Below are positions 1-9,300 of a stretch of 64,000 bases of DNA, in pieces. The notes beneath the pieces are model-generated. The model was given only the letters and a program-made list of their open reading frames with translations. It did no database searches and was not told the DNA's origin. The stretch is from Aedoeadaptatus coli. Its GTDB lineage: Bacteria > Bacillota > Clostridia > Tissierellales > Peptoniphilaceae. Numbering within the stretch: the stretch's first letter is position 1; every line of letters begins with the position of its first letter. The stretch covers positions 21,369 to 85,368 of the forward strand of contig NZ_OPYI01000012.1 in the NCBI RefSeq assembly GCF_900343085.1, written 5' to 3'. The position numbers and the translations under genes were made by a program.

Positions 1-1
1 G

Positions 2-649
2 AGCATCTCTGAACTCGCCGAAAAGATTAAAGAAGCGGACATCTTCGCCATTCCCGGCGGCTTCAGCTTCAGCGACGAACCGGACGGCTCGGCGAAATTC
101 ATCGCCAATATTCTTCGCACCGACGAGGTGAAATCCGCCGTGGATCACCTGGTGAAGGAAAAGCAAGGCCTGGTGCTCGGCATTTGCAACGGCTTCCAAG
201 CATTGATTAAATCCGGCTACCTGCCCTACGGCGAAGCCCGAGTGCAAGAAGCCGCATCCCCCACCTTGACCTTCAACGACAATTCCCGCCACGTGGCCCG
301 CATGGTCACCACCCAAGTCATGACCAACGATTCGCCCTGGCTCATGTACCTGAATCCCGGCGACGAATACGCCGTGCCCATCAGTCACGGGGAAGGTCGA
401 CTGGTTCTTTCCGAAGAACAGGCGAAGGCACTGGTCGAAAACAATCAAGTGGCCTTCACCTATGTGGATAATCCCAACGGCAGCGAATTCAACATCGAAG
501 GGCTTATCAGCCCCGACGGCCACATCTTAGGAAAGATGGGCCACATCGAACGGGTCGAAGACAATCTCTTTAAAAACATTCCGAATATGAAGATCATGCC
601 GGTGATTCAAGCGGGCGTGGACTACATTTTGGGAAAGAAAAATAAATAA
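2..649 (+). CDS. purL: Phosphoribosylformylglycinamidine synthase, C-terminal glutaminase part (partial)
   Basis: This is the last 215 or so residues of a gene that begins before the window. It matches the class I glutamine amidotransferase domain at the end of the large, single-chain PurL, which makes formylglycinamidine ribonucleotide in purine synthesis and uses ammonia from glutamine. The reading frame is open from base 2. Visible hallmarks are the oxyanion-loop motif IPGGFSFSD, the nucleophile motif LGICNGFQAL with its cysteine, the SHGEGR segment and the C-terminal motif GKMGHIER, which supplies the catalytic His/Glu region. An intrinsic terminator follows at once. purC lies about 43 kb downstream, so the purine genes here are not one operon. 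Confidence 0.93.
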   Translation, partial: SISELAEKIKEADIFAIPGGFSFSDEPDGSAKFIANILRTDEVKSAVDHLVKEKQGLVLGICNGFQALIKSGYLPYGEARVQEAASPTLTFNDNSRHVARMVTTQVMTNDSPWLMYLNPGDEYAVPISHGEGRLVLSEEQAKALVENNQVAFTYVDNPNGSEFNIEGLISPDGHILGKMGHIERVEDNLFKNIPNMKIMPVIQAGVDYILGKKNK

Positions 650-654
650 GTCGA

Positions 655-682
655 AAGGCCTTCCTGCGGGGAGGCTTTTTCG
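655..682 (+). terminator. Intrinsic terminator after purL
   Basis: A GC-rich hairpin (GCCTTCC pairing with GGGAGGC, one G-T pair) is followed by a run of five T. It sits six bases after the purL stop codon. Confidence 0.8.
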
Positions 683-763
683 TTACATAAGTTACGGAAT
701 TTTCCCGGGAAAAGACGTATACTGAACTTGACCTTTTGAAAAAGACAAAGGATAATTGAGCCT

Positions 764-2314
764 ATGAACTATCGAATCAACAATTTACATCGGTCCATCG
801 ACTCGAAACCCGAGGCCTACGAGGCCGAAATCGAAAAAATCACCGGATTAAAGGCAGGCGACTACACCTGGCACCGCCACCGGGAATCCATCGACGCACG
901 GAAAGGGCGCACCATGCGCTTCACCGCCGCCGTGGACATAAGCACGGACAAAAAAGTGCGCAAAAACAAACAGATCCTTCCCGTGAAAGAAAAGCCCTAC
1001 GATTTAACGCCCATCGAAACGGCGGAGCGGCCCGTCGTCGTCGGCGCGGGACCGGCCGGGCTCTTCTGCGCCTGGGTGCTGGCCAAGCGGGGCATGGCGC
1101 CGATCTTGATCGAGCGAGGCGACGCCGTGGAAGATCGCGTGAAAAAAGTAGAGGCCTTTTGGGAAACCGGCGAGCTGGATCCCGAGAGCAATGTGCAGTT
1201 CGGCGAAGGAGGCGCCGGCACTTTCTCCGACGGCAAACTCACCAGCCGCTCCAAAGATCCCCGTGGTCGCACGGTGCTGGAGTTGTTCAGTCGTCTGGCG
1301 GAGGACGAGAGCATTCTCTACAAGAAGAAGCCTCACGTAGGCACCGATGCCTTGAGAAAGGTTTTAGTTCTTTTAAGAAAAGAACTGGAGGACATGGGGG
1401 CGGAGATTCACTTCCGCACGGCGTTAAAATCCATTACAAAAGATGAAGAGGGCTATCTTCTCACGACAAACAGCGGGGATTTTCGCGCCAAATACCTGGT
1501 GCTGACTCTCGGCCACTCGGCCCGGGACAGCTTTACTATGCTTTACGAAAAAGGCGTTTTTATGGAGCAGAAGCCCTTCGCCGTGGGCTTTCGCATCGAA
1601 GAGCCACAGGCCGCCATTAATGAAAGCCAGTACGGGGACATGTGCCGCTTTCTCCCCGCCGCCGATTACAGCCTCACCGCCAAGGTGGAAGAGAAGGGCG
1701 TCTACACCTTCTGCATGTGCCCCGGTGGCAAAGTGGTGGCCGCCGCATCGGAAGCAGGCGGCGTGGTCACCAACGGCATGAGCTACAAGGCTCGCGACGG
1801 GGAAAATGCCAACGCCGCCGTCCTCGTCACCGTGGATCACACCACCTACGGCGAAGGCGTCCTCGCCGGCGTGGAATTTCAGCGCGAAATCGAGCAGAAG
1901 GTCTTCGCCATGACAAAGAGCTACAAGGCGCCGGTTGAAAGCGCGAGCAGCTACCTTTACGGCGAGGAAACGGCGGCCGTTACGCCGACCTACAAGCCCG
2001 GAACCTTCGAGGCGAATCTGCACGAAATTTATCCCGAGGAACTGGACCGCGCCTTGACGGAAGGACTTAAAGACATGGGCCGCCGCTTCCCGGCCCTTAT
2101 CGAAAAGGCAATGCTCACGGCGCCGGAGACACGCTCCTCCTCGCCGGTGCGCATCACGAGGGATGCGACGACATTGGAATCCATAAGCCACGAAAACCTC
2201 TACCCCTCAGGGGAAGGGGCGGGCTATGCCGGGGGCATCGTCTCCTCCGCCATGGACGGCATGCGCGTGGCGGAAAAAATCATCGAAAAGGAGAAAGACC
2301 ATGTACGGAATTGA
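764..2314 (+). CDS. FAD-dependent dehydrogenase, COG2509 family
   Basis: A 516-residue flavoprotein of the uncharacterised COG2509 family. After an N-terminal region of about 85 residues comes a dinucleotide-binding motif VVVGAGPAGLFCAWVL at about residues 91-106, ending in the acidic LIERG that contacts the FAD ribose. Next are the family motif NVQFGEGGAGTFSDGKL and a C-terminal second FAD contact, PSGEGAGYAGGIVSSAMDG. No membrane segment is seen, so it is probably cytosolic. Its substrate is unknown. A TATACT -10 element lies at 718-723 without a clear -35. The stop codon overlaps the next gene by 14 bases, so the two are probably translationally coupled. Confidence 0.85.
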   Translation: MNYRINNLHRSIDSKPEAYEAEIEKITGLKAGDYTWHRHRESIDARKGRTMRFTAAVDISTDKKVRKNKQILPVKEKPYDLTPIETAERPVVVGAGPAGLFCAWVLAKRGMAPILIERGDAVEDRVKKVEAFWETGELDPESNVQFGEGGAGTFSDGKLTSRSKDPRGRTVLELFSRLAEDESILYKKKPHVGTDALRKVLVLLRKELEDMGAEIHFRTALKSITKDEEGYLLTTNSGDFRAKYLVLTLGHSARDSFTMLYEKGVFMEQKPFAVGFRIEEPQAAINESQYGDMCRFLPAADYSLTAKVEEKGVYTFCMCPGGKVVAAASEAGGVVTNGMSYKARDGENANAAVLVTVDHTTYGEGVLAGVEFQREIEQKVFAMTKSYKAPVESASSYLYGEETAAVTPTYKPGTFEANLHEIYPEELDRALTEGLKDMGRRFPALIEKAMLTAPETRSSSPVRITRDATTLESISHENLYPSGEGAGYAGGIVSSAMDGMRVAEKIIEKEKDHVRN

Positions 2315-2864
2315 TGTACTCATGAACGAACACGAACAGATCCTGCGCTTTACCGGGATCATTCGCCGCTATTTAGTCAAGGCATTGGAAGGGGAGGTTT
2401 TGTTTCAAGATGAAGTGCTTCCCATGATCGAATTTATTCGCAATTACTCCGACGCTCATCACCACGGAAAAGAAGAGGACATTCTCTTTCGCTATATGCT
2501 GTCGGATTTAGGCGATGTGGCGGAATATATCGTGCGCCAAGGCATGTTTGTCGAACACGATCAGGCGCGAAACATCGTGAGAAATTTAGACGAGGCGCGG
2601 CAAGTGTGGGAAGCTGATCCAACGGAAGAACATTTACTTGATGTCTTCGGGCTCATGTACAACTACGCCTTTTTGCTCGAGGCCCACGCCGAGCGTGAAA
2701 ACGCCGTGGTCTATCCCTTTGCCGAAAGAAATTTAAGCGCCGAGCGTTTAGAGGCCGTGGATCGGGAGACGAAAGCATTTGAAACCGAACACGCGGCGCG
2801 CAGGGAAAACTACCTGAAGGAACTGGACCGTTGGGAAGGGCTTTTGGAAAATAAAAAGGCCTAA
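2301..2864 (+). CDS. Hemerythrin-like domain protein
   Basis: A 187-residue all-helical protein with a hemerythrin-type HHE pattern: NEHEQILRF near the start, then DAHHHGKEED, EHDQAR and LEAHAERENAVVYP. These His/Glu/Asp residues would hold a di-iron centre that binds or senses oxygen, NO or related species. The start at 2301 is chosen because AAAGGAGA lies just upstream and because the upstream in-frame extension overlaps the flavoprotein and is low in family-like sequence. It overlaps the flavoprotein gene by 14 bases, which suggests a shared redox or oxygen-defence role. This is inference from context only. Confidence 0.8.
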   Translation: MYGIDVLMNEHEQILRFTGIIRRYLVKALEGEVLFQDEVLPMIEFIRNYSDAHHHGKEEDILFRYMLSDLGDVAEYIVRQGMFVEHDQARNIVRNLDEARQVWEADPTEEHLLDVFGLMYNYAFLLEAHAERENAVVYPFAERNLSAERLEAVDRETKAFETEHAARRENYLKELDRWEGLLENKKA

Positions 2865-2868
2865 ACAA

Positions 2869-2897
2869 TTGACAGGAAGCCGGATATTTGATAGGAT
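2869..2897 (+). promoter_or_regulatory. Sigma-A-type promoter of the rpmG-secE-nusG-rplKA operon
   Basis: TTGACA at 2869-2874, a 17-base spacer and TAGGAT at 2892-2897. It starts five bases after the hemerythrin stop codon. The predicted transcript start is near 2904. Confidence 0.75.
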
Positions 2898-2933
2898 TAC
2901 TCCGTAAACCAAATCCGGAAAACCGGAAAAAGC

Positions 2934-2958
2934 GGCTTGATACAAGCCCCTTTTTTAT
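2934..2958 (+). terminator. Terminator-like hairpin inside the rpmG operon leader (possible attenuator)
   Basis: GGCTTG, a three-base loop and CAAGCC are followed by CC and six T. It lies downstream of the promoter at 2869 and upstream of the rpmG ribosome-binding site, so every rpmG transcript must cross it. A second short hairpin, CCGG-AAAA-CCGG, precedes it at about 2915. It could instead stop readthrough from upstream. Confidence 0.5.
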
Positions 2959-2997
2959 TGAGTTTATTTCCATTAATTTAGTCAGAGGAGGTGTGTG

Positions 2998-3147
2998 ATG
3001 GCAGATCGCGTCACATTAGAATGCACAGAGTGCAAGCAAAGAAACTATGTCACGTACAAGAACAAGAAAAATACGCCTGAACGTATGGAAATCAAGAAGT
3101 ATTGCAAATTCTGCAAGACTCATACGGTCCACAAGGAGACGAAGTAA
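2998..3147 (+). CDS. rpmG: 50S ribosomal protein L33
   Basis: A 49-residue protein starting [19 protein letters not shown] and ending HTVHKETK. Two CxxC pairs (CTEC and CKFC) mark the zinc-binding type of L33, a small protein of the large ribosomal subunit near the E site. AGAGGAGGTG just before the ATG is a strong ribosome-binding site. L33 followed by SecE and NusG is the common Firmicute order, which supports the call despite the short length. Confidence 0.95.
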   Translation: MADRVTLECTECKQRNYVTYKNKKNTPERMEIKKYCKFCKTHTVHKETK

Positions 3148-3158
3148 GGAGAGATACG

Positions 3159-3380
3159 ATGGCGCAAAAATCCACTACGCCGAAAGTTGAGGAAAAACAA
3201 TCCTTGACGAAATATTTTCGCGGTGTCAAAAGGGAATTTAAACGGGTCGTATGGCCGACGAAAAAACAATTATTCCAATATAGCTTAATCGTTATTTTCG
3301 TAAGCATCGTCACCGCCCTGTTTCTTTACGCCGTTGACTTTGTCTTTAGCCACATTATGGGCCTGATTTTCGGCCTGTAA
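3159..3380 (+). CDS. secE: Preprotein translocase subunit SecE
   Basis: A 73-residue, single-span SecE. It stabilises SecY in the membrane channel that exports unfolded proteins. The conserved cytoplasmic amphipathic helix (REFKRVVWPTKKQL) is followed by one membrane helix (about residues 41-65). The start is set at 3159 because TAAGGAGAG precedes this ATG. An upstream in-frame ATG would lie inside rpmG and add 19 unrelated residues. The gene lies 11 bases after rpmG and 19 before nusG. Confidence 0.93.
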   Translation: MAQKSTTPKVEEKQSLTKYFRGVKREFKRVVWPTKKQLFQYSLIVIFVSIVTALFLYAVDFVFSHIMGLIFGL

Positions 3381-3399
3381 GAGGTATGGAGGATTTCAA

Positions 3400-3957
3400 T
3401 TGACAGATGATTTAAATCGCACCCAGGGTGAAAACTCTCAGGAAGAAGCCCATTGGTATGTGATCCATACCTATTCCGGCCACGAAAACAAAGTCAAAGA
3501 CAATATGGAATCCATGGTGAAAAATCAGGATCTCGGCGACATGATCTTTGATGTCCAGGTTCCCATGGAAGATTACGTCGAAGAAAAAGACGGCGTAAAG
3601 AAATTAAAGGAACGCAAAATGTTCCCTTCCTACGTCCTGGTAAAAATGATCATGAACGATAAATCCTGGTACGTCGTCAGAAATACCAGAGGCGTTACCG
3701 GCTTTGTCGGCCCGGGGAGCAAACCCATTCCCCTGTCCGACGAAGAAGTCAAGCACTTAGGCGTGACGAAAAAAGAAGCCCTGTCAGATACCTATGCCGT
3801 GGGCGATCGCGTCAAAGTTCTGACGGGACCCTTCGAAGATTTCGTCGGCATTGTCAAAGAGCTGGACGAGGAAAATCGCAAGGTGAAAGTCACCATTTCC
3901 ATGTTCGGCCGCGACACATTGGTAGAATTGGATGTCAACCAATTAACCGAGGCATAA
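3400..3957 (+). CDS. nusG: Transcription termination/antitermination factor NusG
   Basis: A 185-residue NusG that binds the RNA polymerase clamp and controls pausing, termination and coupling to translation. The NGN domain begins at [15 protein letters not shown]. The C-terminal KOW domain is seen as [18 protein letters not shown], and the ending LVELDVNQL is typical. The start is TTG at 3400 behind ATGGAGGA. About 16 extra residues precede the conserved core. It is followed after 58 bases by rplK, as in most bacteria. Confidence 0.95.
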   Translation: MTDDLNRTQGENSQEEAHWYVIHTYSGHENKVKDNMESMVKNQDLGDMIFDVQVPMEDYVEEKDGVKKLKERKMFPSYVLVKMIMNDKSWYVVRNTRGVTGFVGPGSKPIPLSDEEVKHLGVTKKEALSDTYAVGDRVKVLTGPFEDFVGIVKELDEENRKVKVTISMFGRDTLVELDVNQLTEA

Positions 3958-4015
3958 ACGTAAGCACATTAAGAGTGGGAGGGAAACCCCGCAAAACCAC
4001 ATTAGGAGGTGTACT

Positions 4016-4441
4016 ATGGCAAAGAAAGTCATAGCAATCGTTAAATTACAAATCCCCGCAGGCAAGGCAACGCCGGCACCGCCGGTCGGTACCGCCCTCG
4101 GGCCCCACGGCGTTAACATTATGGAATTTACCAAAGCATTTAACGCCAAGACGCAAGACCAAGCCGGTATGATCATTCCGGTTGTCATGACCGTCTACCA
4201 AGATCGTTCCTTTACCTTTATTACCAAGACCCCGCCGGCAGCCGTCTTAATTAAAAAAGCGGCAGGCATCGACAAGGCAAGCGGCGAACCCAACAAGAAC
4301 AAAGTGGCCAAGATCACCAAAGATCAATGCCGCCAAATCGCCGAAACGAAAATGCCCGACTTAAACGCAGCCGATGTCGAAGCGGCCATGCGCATGATCG
4401 CCGGTACGGCACGCAGCATGGGCGTCGAAGTAGAAGGTTAG
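4016..4441 (+). CDS. rplK: 50S ribosomal protein L11
   Basis: A 141-residue L11, the normal length. It builds the GTPase-associated centre of the large subunit together with 23S rRNA and L10. Seen motifs are [20 protein letters not shown], the proline-rich N-terminal signature, and the C-terminal rRNA-binding part ending [20 protein letters not shown] is the ribosome-binding site. It is co-transcribed with rplA 42 bases downstream. Confidence 0.97.
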   Translation: MAKKVIAIVKLQIPAGKATPAPPVGTALGPHGVNIMEFTKAFNAKTQDQAGMIIPVVMTVYQDRSFTFITKTPPAAVLIKKAAGIDKASGEPNKNKVAKITKDQCRQIAETKMPDLNAADVEAAMRMIAGTARSMGVEVEG

Positions 4442-4483
4442 TGGGAGAAATTCCATTTCGTTTGAACCACAAGGAGGTTAAAC

Positions 4484-5182
4484 ATGCCTAAGAGAGGTAA
4501 AAAATATCAAGACAGTCTTAAACTCGTCGATCGTTCCAATCTCTACGATGTGAACGAAGCCATTGAATTGGTACAAAAGACCGCCGTCGCTAATTTCGAT
4601 GAAACCATCGAGCTCGCCGTTCGTCTCGGCGTCGATCCCCGTCACGCCGACCAACAAGTTCGCGGCACCGTCGTCCTGCCCCACGGCACCGGCCGTACGG
4701 AACGCATCTTGGTCTTCGCTAAAGGCGAAAAGGCAAAAGAAGCCGAAGAAGCCGGCGCAGATTACGTCGGCGGCGAAGAGCTCATGAAGAAGATCCAAGA
4801 CGAAAACTGGTTCGAATTCGATGTCGTCGTGGCAACACCCGACATGATGGGCGTCGTCGGTCGCATCGGTCGTATTTTAGGTCCCAAGGGCCTCATGCCG
4901 AACCCGAAGGCCGGCACCGTTACTTTTGAAGTAGCACAAGCCGTGCAAGAAATCAAAGCAGGTAAAGTTGAATACCGCGTCGACAAAGCGGCCATCATCA
5001 ACGTACCCATCGGCAAGAAATCCTTCGGTACCGAAAAACTTACCGAAAACTTCAAAACCTTAATGTCTGCCATTATTCGTTCGAAACCGGCAGCAGCCAA
5101 AGGTCGCTACTTGCGCTCCGTCACCGTGGCTTCCACCATGGGCCCCGGGATCCGCGTAAACGGCTCTAAATTAATGGATTAA
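4484..5182 (+). CDS. rplA: 50S ribosomal protein L1
   Basis: A 232-residue L1, the protein of the mobile L1 stalk at the E site and often a repressor of its own mRNA. Visible are the N-terminal [16 protein letters not shown], the [20 protein letters not shown] signature and the ending [18 protein letters not shown] lies before the start. In most bacteria rplJ follows at once. Here a strong terminator comes next and rplJ is 31 kb away. Confidence 0.97.
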   Translation: MPKRGKKYQDSLKLVDRSNLYDVNEAIELVQKTAVANFDETIELAVRLGVDPRHADQQVRGTVVLPHGTGRTERILVFAKGEKAKEAEEAGADYVGGEELMKKIQDENWFEFDVVVATPDMMGVVGRIGRILGPKGLMPNPKAGTVTFEVAQAVQEIKAGKVEYRVDKAAIINVPIGKKSFGTEKLTENFKTLMSAIIRSKPAAAKGRYLRSVTVASTMGPGIRVNGSKLMD

Positions 5183-5196
5183 CAAAATAAAAGATC

Positions 5197-5226
5197 GCGC
5201 TCGCCTCGGCGGGCGCTTTTCTTTTG
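5197..5226 (+). terminator. Intrinsic terminator after rplA
   Basis: A nine-base-pair stem, GCGCTCGCC with GGCGGGCGC (one G-T pair), is followed by TTTTCTTTT. It closes the rpmG-rplA operon before the inserted block. Confidence 0.85.
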
Positions 5227-5318
5227 CCAAAAGAACTGAAATCTTTGCAAAAGCTTAGATGCGCCGACTCTTTTTCTTTAGCGGCCTCTGCTATAATGAG
5301 AAAAAAGGGGGAGATGAA

Positions 5319-6035
5319 ATGAAAAAAGGATTATTCGCCGCGCTTCTCTTGCTTTTTTTGGTGGGTTGCACGGCGCCGGCGTCGCGAACGATCGATCATG
5401 TGATCTTTTGCGGTCAGCTCTTGGACGCGTCGGATTACATAGAAAAAGACGGCAAGGCATTTATCGACGAAGAGGTGGTCATGGAAAAGGCCTGCTACCT
5501 GCCCGTGAAAGACGATAAAAATGTGTCCTTTAAAACCATATCGGAAAAAATCATTCAAATACCCATTCGAAAAGATACCGTCCTCCGTCAAGGCGACAAG
5601 CGCTACGTGAACATGGAAGAGGTCTTTGAATCGCAGAAAAAGACCGTCTGCTACGATGAAGAGAAACATCTTCTCGTCCTGGGAACCTTCGACCGGAAGG
5701 ATTTGGCATACAGCGACATCACGCAAAAAGAAACCCTCACCGGTCCCGCCATTACCTGGGATTGGCCGGTAGACGGCATCGAAGGGGTGGAAGTGGTAAA
5801 GGGCAAGGGCAGCATCGCCTTTAAGTTTAAAGCCACCGGCGAAATTTTAGGCACCATTGAAGAAAATCCCGAGAACTTTCCGAAAAAAGATCAGCTCCTC
5901 TTAGGCGCGAAAGAGGGAAACTATTTGGTGGCCACTGTGAAAGAAAAAGAACCGCGAAAACAGGGCGAGGTGCCGAGCCGTCGCTCCTATGCCATCGACA
6001 GCATTATGTCCCTATTGACCTCGGTAAAAATGTAA
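5319..6035 (+). CDS. Putative lipoprotein of unknown function
   Basis: A 238-residue protein with a lipoprotein signal: MKKGLFAALLLLFLVGC, with the lipobox cysteine at residue 17. It should be tethered to the outer face of the membrane. The region around residues 25-60 (GQLLDASDYIEKDGKAFIDE) faintly recalls the copper-amine-oxidase N-terminal stalk repeat found in other surface proteins of such bacteria. I do not recognise a known family for the whole. The start at 5319 is preceded by GGGGGAG. A longer in-frame start is excluded because it would lie upstream of the TATAAT box at 5292-5297. A terminator follows, so it is a single-gene unit. Confidence 0.6.
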   Translation: MKKGLFAALLLLFLVGCTAPASRTIDHVIFCGQLLDASDYIEKDGKAFIDEEVVMEKACYLPVKDDKNVSFKTISEKIIQIPIRKDTVLRQGDKRYVNMEEVFESQKKTVCYDEEKHLLVLGTFDRKDLAYSDITQKETLTGPAITWDWPVDGIEGVEVVKGKGSIAFKFKATGEILGTIEENPENFPKKDQLLLGAKEGNYLVATVKEKEPRKQGEVPSRRSYAIDSIMSLLTSVKM

Positions 6036-6060
6036 AAAAATCTATGATAAAGACCGAAAA

Positions 6061-6087
6061 AGCATCTCTACGGAGGTGCTTTTTTTG
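6061..6087 (+). terminator. Intrinsic terminator after the lipoprotein gene
   Basis: AGCATCTC pairs with GGAGGTGCT around a short loop, followed by seven T. Confidence 0.8.
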
Positions 6088-6196
6088 TGCCGTTGAAAAG
6101 TAAAGATTGAAATTAGAATAACCCCCTGTTTACGGTGGGAAAAACCTTGTAATCATGGGGATAAATTGGCAATGAGAGGATATATCATTCCTTCTC

Positions 6197-6214
6197 CGTT
6201 AACGAAGGTTAACG
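6197..6214. promoter_or_regulatory. Perfect inverted repeat upstream of the Shr-like gene
   Basis: CGTTAAC, four bases (GAAG), then GTTAACG: a perfect seven-base dyad, 108 bases before the start codon of the 2160-residue protein. It may be a regulator site, but no known consensus was recognised. Confidence 0.35.
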
Positions 6215-6235
6215 CAAAAAAATACACCGAATCCA

Positions 6236-6264
6236 TTGATAAATTATATCGGCTTAATTAACAT
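6236..6264 (+). promoter_or_regulatory. Candidate promoter with an overlapping Fur-like box for the surface-protein operon
   Basis: TTGATA (6236-6241), 17 bases, TAACAT (6259-6264). TGATAAATTATATCG at 6237-6251 lies within it and matches 12 of 15 positions of TGATAAAACATATCA at 19276-19290 in front of the heme operon. Both resemble the 7-1-7 Fur pattern TGATAATNATTATCA. This is a weak promoter call made stronger by the shared box. Confidence 0.4.
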
Positions 6265-6321
6265 AATGATAGGAAAAATCAGTTAGTTTCTATTTAACCA
6301 TAGACAGAAGGAGGAACATGA

Positions 6322-9300
6322 ATGAAACGACCTATCGCACTCTTGTTGGCTTTTTGTATGTTGCTGACAAGTTTTCCTGTAAGGAGCGTCCACGCCAATG
6401 GGGCGAAGGAAGTGCCTCAGGGCATCGTCTTCGATACATCAGAAGGGGCCTTGAAAATCGGATTTGCAGGCAGCGAGCCCAGCGAAGCGCAAAGCGATTG
6501 GATGCGAAGCATCACGTCGATTAAAATAAACAAGCAATTCTATTACTTAGAGGGCGCGTCGGCAGGCGAAATGAATTACACCTTTGACTTTGATGAAGAC
6601 GAAGGAAAGATCATCATCGACAACCACGTCCTCGTCTTGCCGGAGAATCCCATTGAGATCACGGCGCAAGGTTATACATTCTATCGAGGTGTGATCAAAA
6701 ACGAAAACATAAAGCAGATGGCAGATGGCCTGACGATCACATCCATTGAAACAGGAAAATCCGCCACAGATCCCATAGGAACTTACGTCGGTGTTCGATT
6801 AAAATACGATCATGACTCCAACGGCGGCGCATTAACTTACTTATTAAAAAACAATGTGGAGCGAGCCGTCATCGACGGCAAGACGCTGAACTTTACAGGC
6901 AGCGACAATTATCCCAATCTTCTTTGGCAAGGCGGCGTCTTCCGCACATGGGATAAGATGAAAGATGCGACGGCCATTGTCGAGAACTTCGGTAACAACG
7001 CCGCTCACGAATTTAAAATCATCATGAAAGACGGCTCGGAAGTCGTGAAGACGGAAGAAGGTTATGTGGACGAGAACAATGAACCTGCGCCCAATGAAAA
7101 ACTCAGCCAAGTGAATACCGGGGGCATGGCAGCCGGTTTGGAAATCGACGGCGTGGGAACGCCTGAAAAATTAGGCAACGCTCTGATTCTTTCCAGCGAT
7201 ACGCCACAAGAAGAATGGCATGGCAAATACTTCCAAAACATTCGCTACATTCTCGTCGACGACAACCAAGGCAATGAGTTAAGACCGGGTTATTCAAACT
7301 TCTTTGTCGATGCAAAGAAAGACACGAGAGACCTTACGTTGCTTAACGGGAAGCTTGAATTTGCCATGACGGGCTTAAAATTATTGGACAACAAGCCTCA
7401 CAAAATCGTCATCGGCTTTAAAGACGGAAACACCATTACCTACACCCAAGCGGGCTATGTAGCGCCGAAAGACATTAAATTCGATGTGAGGAAATACATC
7501 GAAAAGGAAGACAAAACGCAAAAACCGGAAACGGGCAATGAAAACACATTGGCTAAGCGCTTCCAAATCGATCGCATCGGTTTCTCTAAAAACTGGAAAA
7601 AGGAATACGACTACAGTACGCCTAAAATTTTCTTTAAAAACCTTCCGCCTAAATCAGATACGGCGGAAAGTACGGCATTGGAAGAAGCCATGAAGGAAGC
7701 CAGCTTCCAAGTTAATGGTGGAGAAAAAATTACCAATGTTCAAGGCTGGATCACACGAGGTATGACCGAATGTTTTGAAGCCTACTCGACTAGTGAGTAT
7801 GGCGGACCGGCTTTAGGAGAGGCGTTAAAACAAGCAGGGGAAGATCCCCATATTGTGGTCACCTTCTCCGACGGTTCCGTCTGGGACAACAAACCCGGCG
7901 AAAGTGGAAAGGAAACGCCGGCGCCTGAAACCGGAAAGAAAGACGAGTACCCCATTCAAAACATCATCTTTAAAATCAATGGAACCTCGCCTCAATTGGA
8001 ATTGGATTTCGGTTCGGCTCAAAAGGCAAACGAAGTCGGTAACGAAATTAAGACCATTAAAATCAACGGAAAAGCTTACGATAAATCGACCTTCGGTTAC
8101 AGCAGGGTCACCGATCACTACATTTCCAACGACGAAGCCATTGCCAAAGCCCTTTACGGCAAGAGCGAAATCAAAGTGGAAATTACCTACAATGACGGCA
8201 CCACGGCGACCAAAACCGTGACCATTACGCCGGTGGAAGATCCCAATGCGCCGAAACCGCAACCGGAAACGCCCAAGCTCGTCACCAAAGTGGATGCAGC
8301 CACAGGTGTTAAAGCGGAATATATGTCCGATGTCTTTGAAGAGGGAACGGAATTAAAAGTAAAAAAAGTCGATAAGGCGAAATTCTTTGAAACCTATAAA
8401 AACGCGGACAAGGAAATCGACAAAGCAGGGAACTTTACCGCCTACGACGTGTCCTTCGTAAAGAACGGAGTAAAGCAAGGCACCATTAAGAATGTGAAGC
8501 TTTTCTTCCCCGTAGGCGAGCACAACAAAACAAGCGTCGCGTTGTACCAAGCCTATACTTATGAAGACGACGACGATCAAATGCAAACGGGAACCGACAA
8601 AGTGAAACCGGAAGTGGAAGGCGACTTTATTACCTACTCCACCAACTCCTTTATCACCTACGCCATAACAAGCGACAAGATGATCAAAAAAACCGACGAC
8701 GCTGCGAAGGTATCCGTTGAATACCCCAAGGGCGCCTTCAAAGACGGCACTGAACTGAAGGTCGTGGGTGTCGCAGGCGATCAATTTGTAAAAGATAATG
8801 AGGCGGTAAAAGCCGTTGCTGAAAAAGCGAAGAACGTCACGGCTTTTGACATCAGCTTCTTACTCAACGGCGAGAAACAACAACCTGCACGTAAAGTCAA
8901 AGTGACTCTTCCTCTCGGGGCCCACGACAAAGACAGCGTGAAAGTTTACCATTTCGATAAAGAGGGCGCAGCAGCACCGGAGCTTGTAAACGATGTAAAG
9001 ATCCAAGGAAACAACATCGTCTTTGAAGCGGATAAATTCAGCTATTACTTTGTAACTTCCGGCGTAAGGGAAGAGGCCGGGGATACGCGAAAGCTTAATG
9101 AACGCTTCGCCATTGAAGCGGTGAAACTTGAAACCTCCAGCTACGGCTCGAAATCACTAAAGATCTACTTTAAAAACTATCCGAAGCAAGGGGAAAGAGA
9201 AGCACAAAAGGCTTTAGCCAAGGCCATAAAGGAAGCCACGTTTATCGTCAACGGCAGCGAGTCCGTTAAGAATGTGGAAGGCTACTGCTCTTACGGCAGC

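Noticed and set aside
1424..2191. A 255-codon minus-strand open frame inside the COG2509 flavoprotein gene
   Set aside because: Antisense shadow rich in His/Gly/Arg with no family-like sequence. The plus-strand gene is intact.
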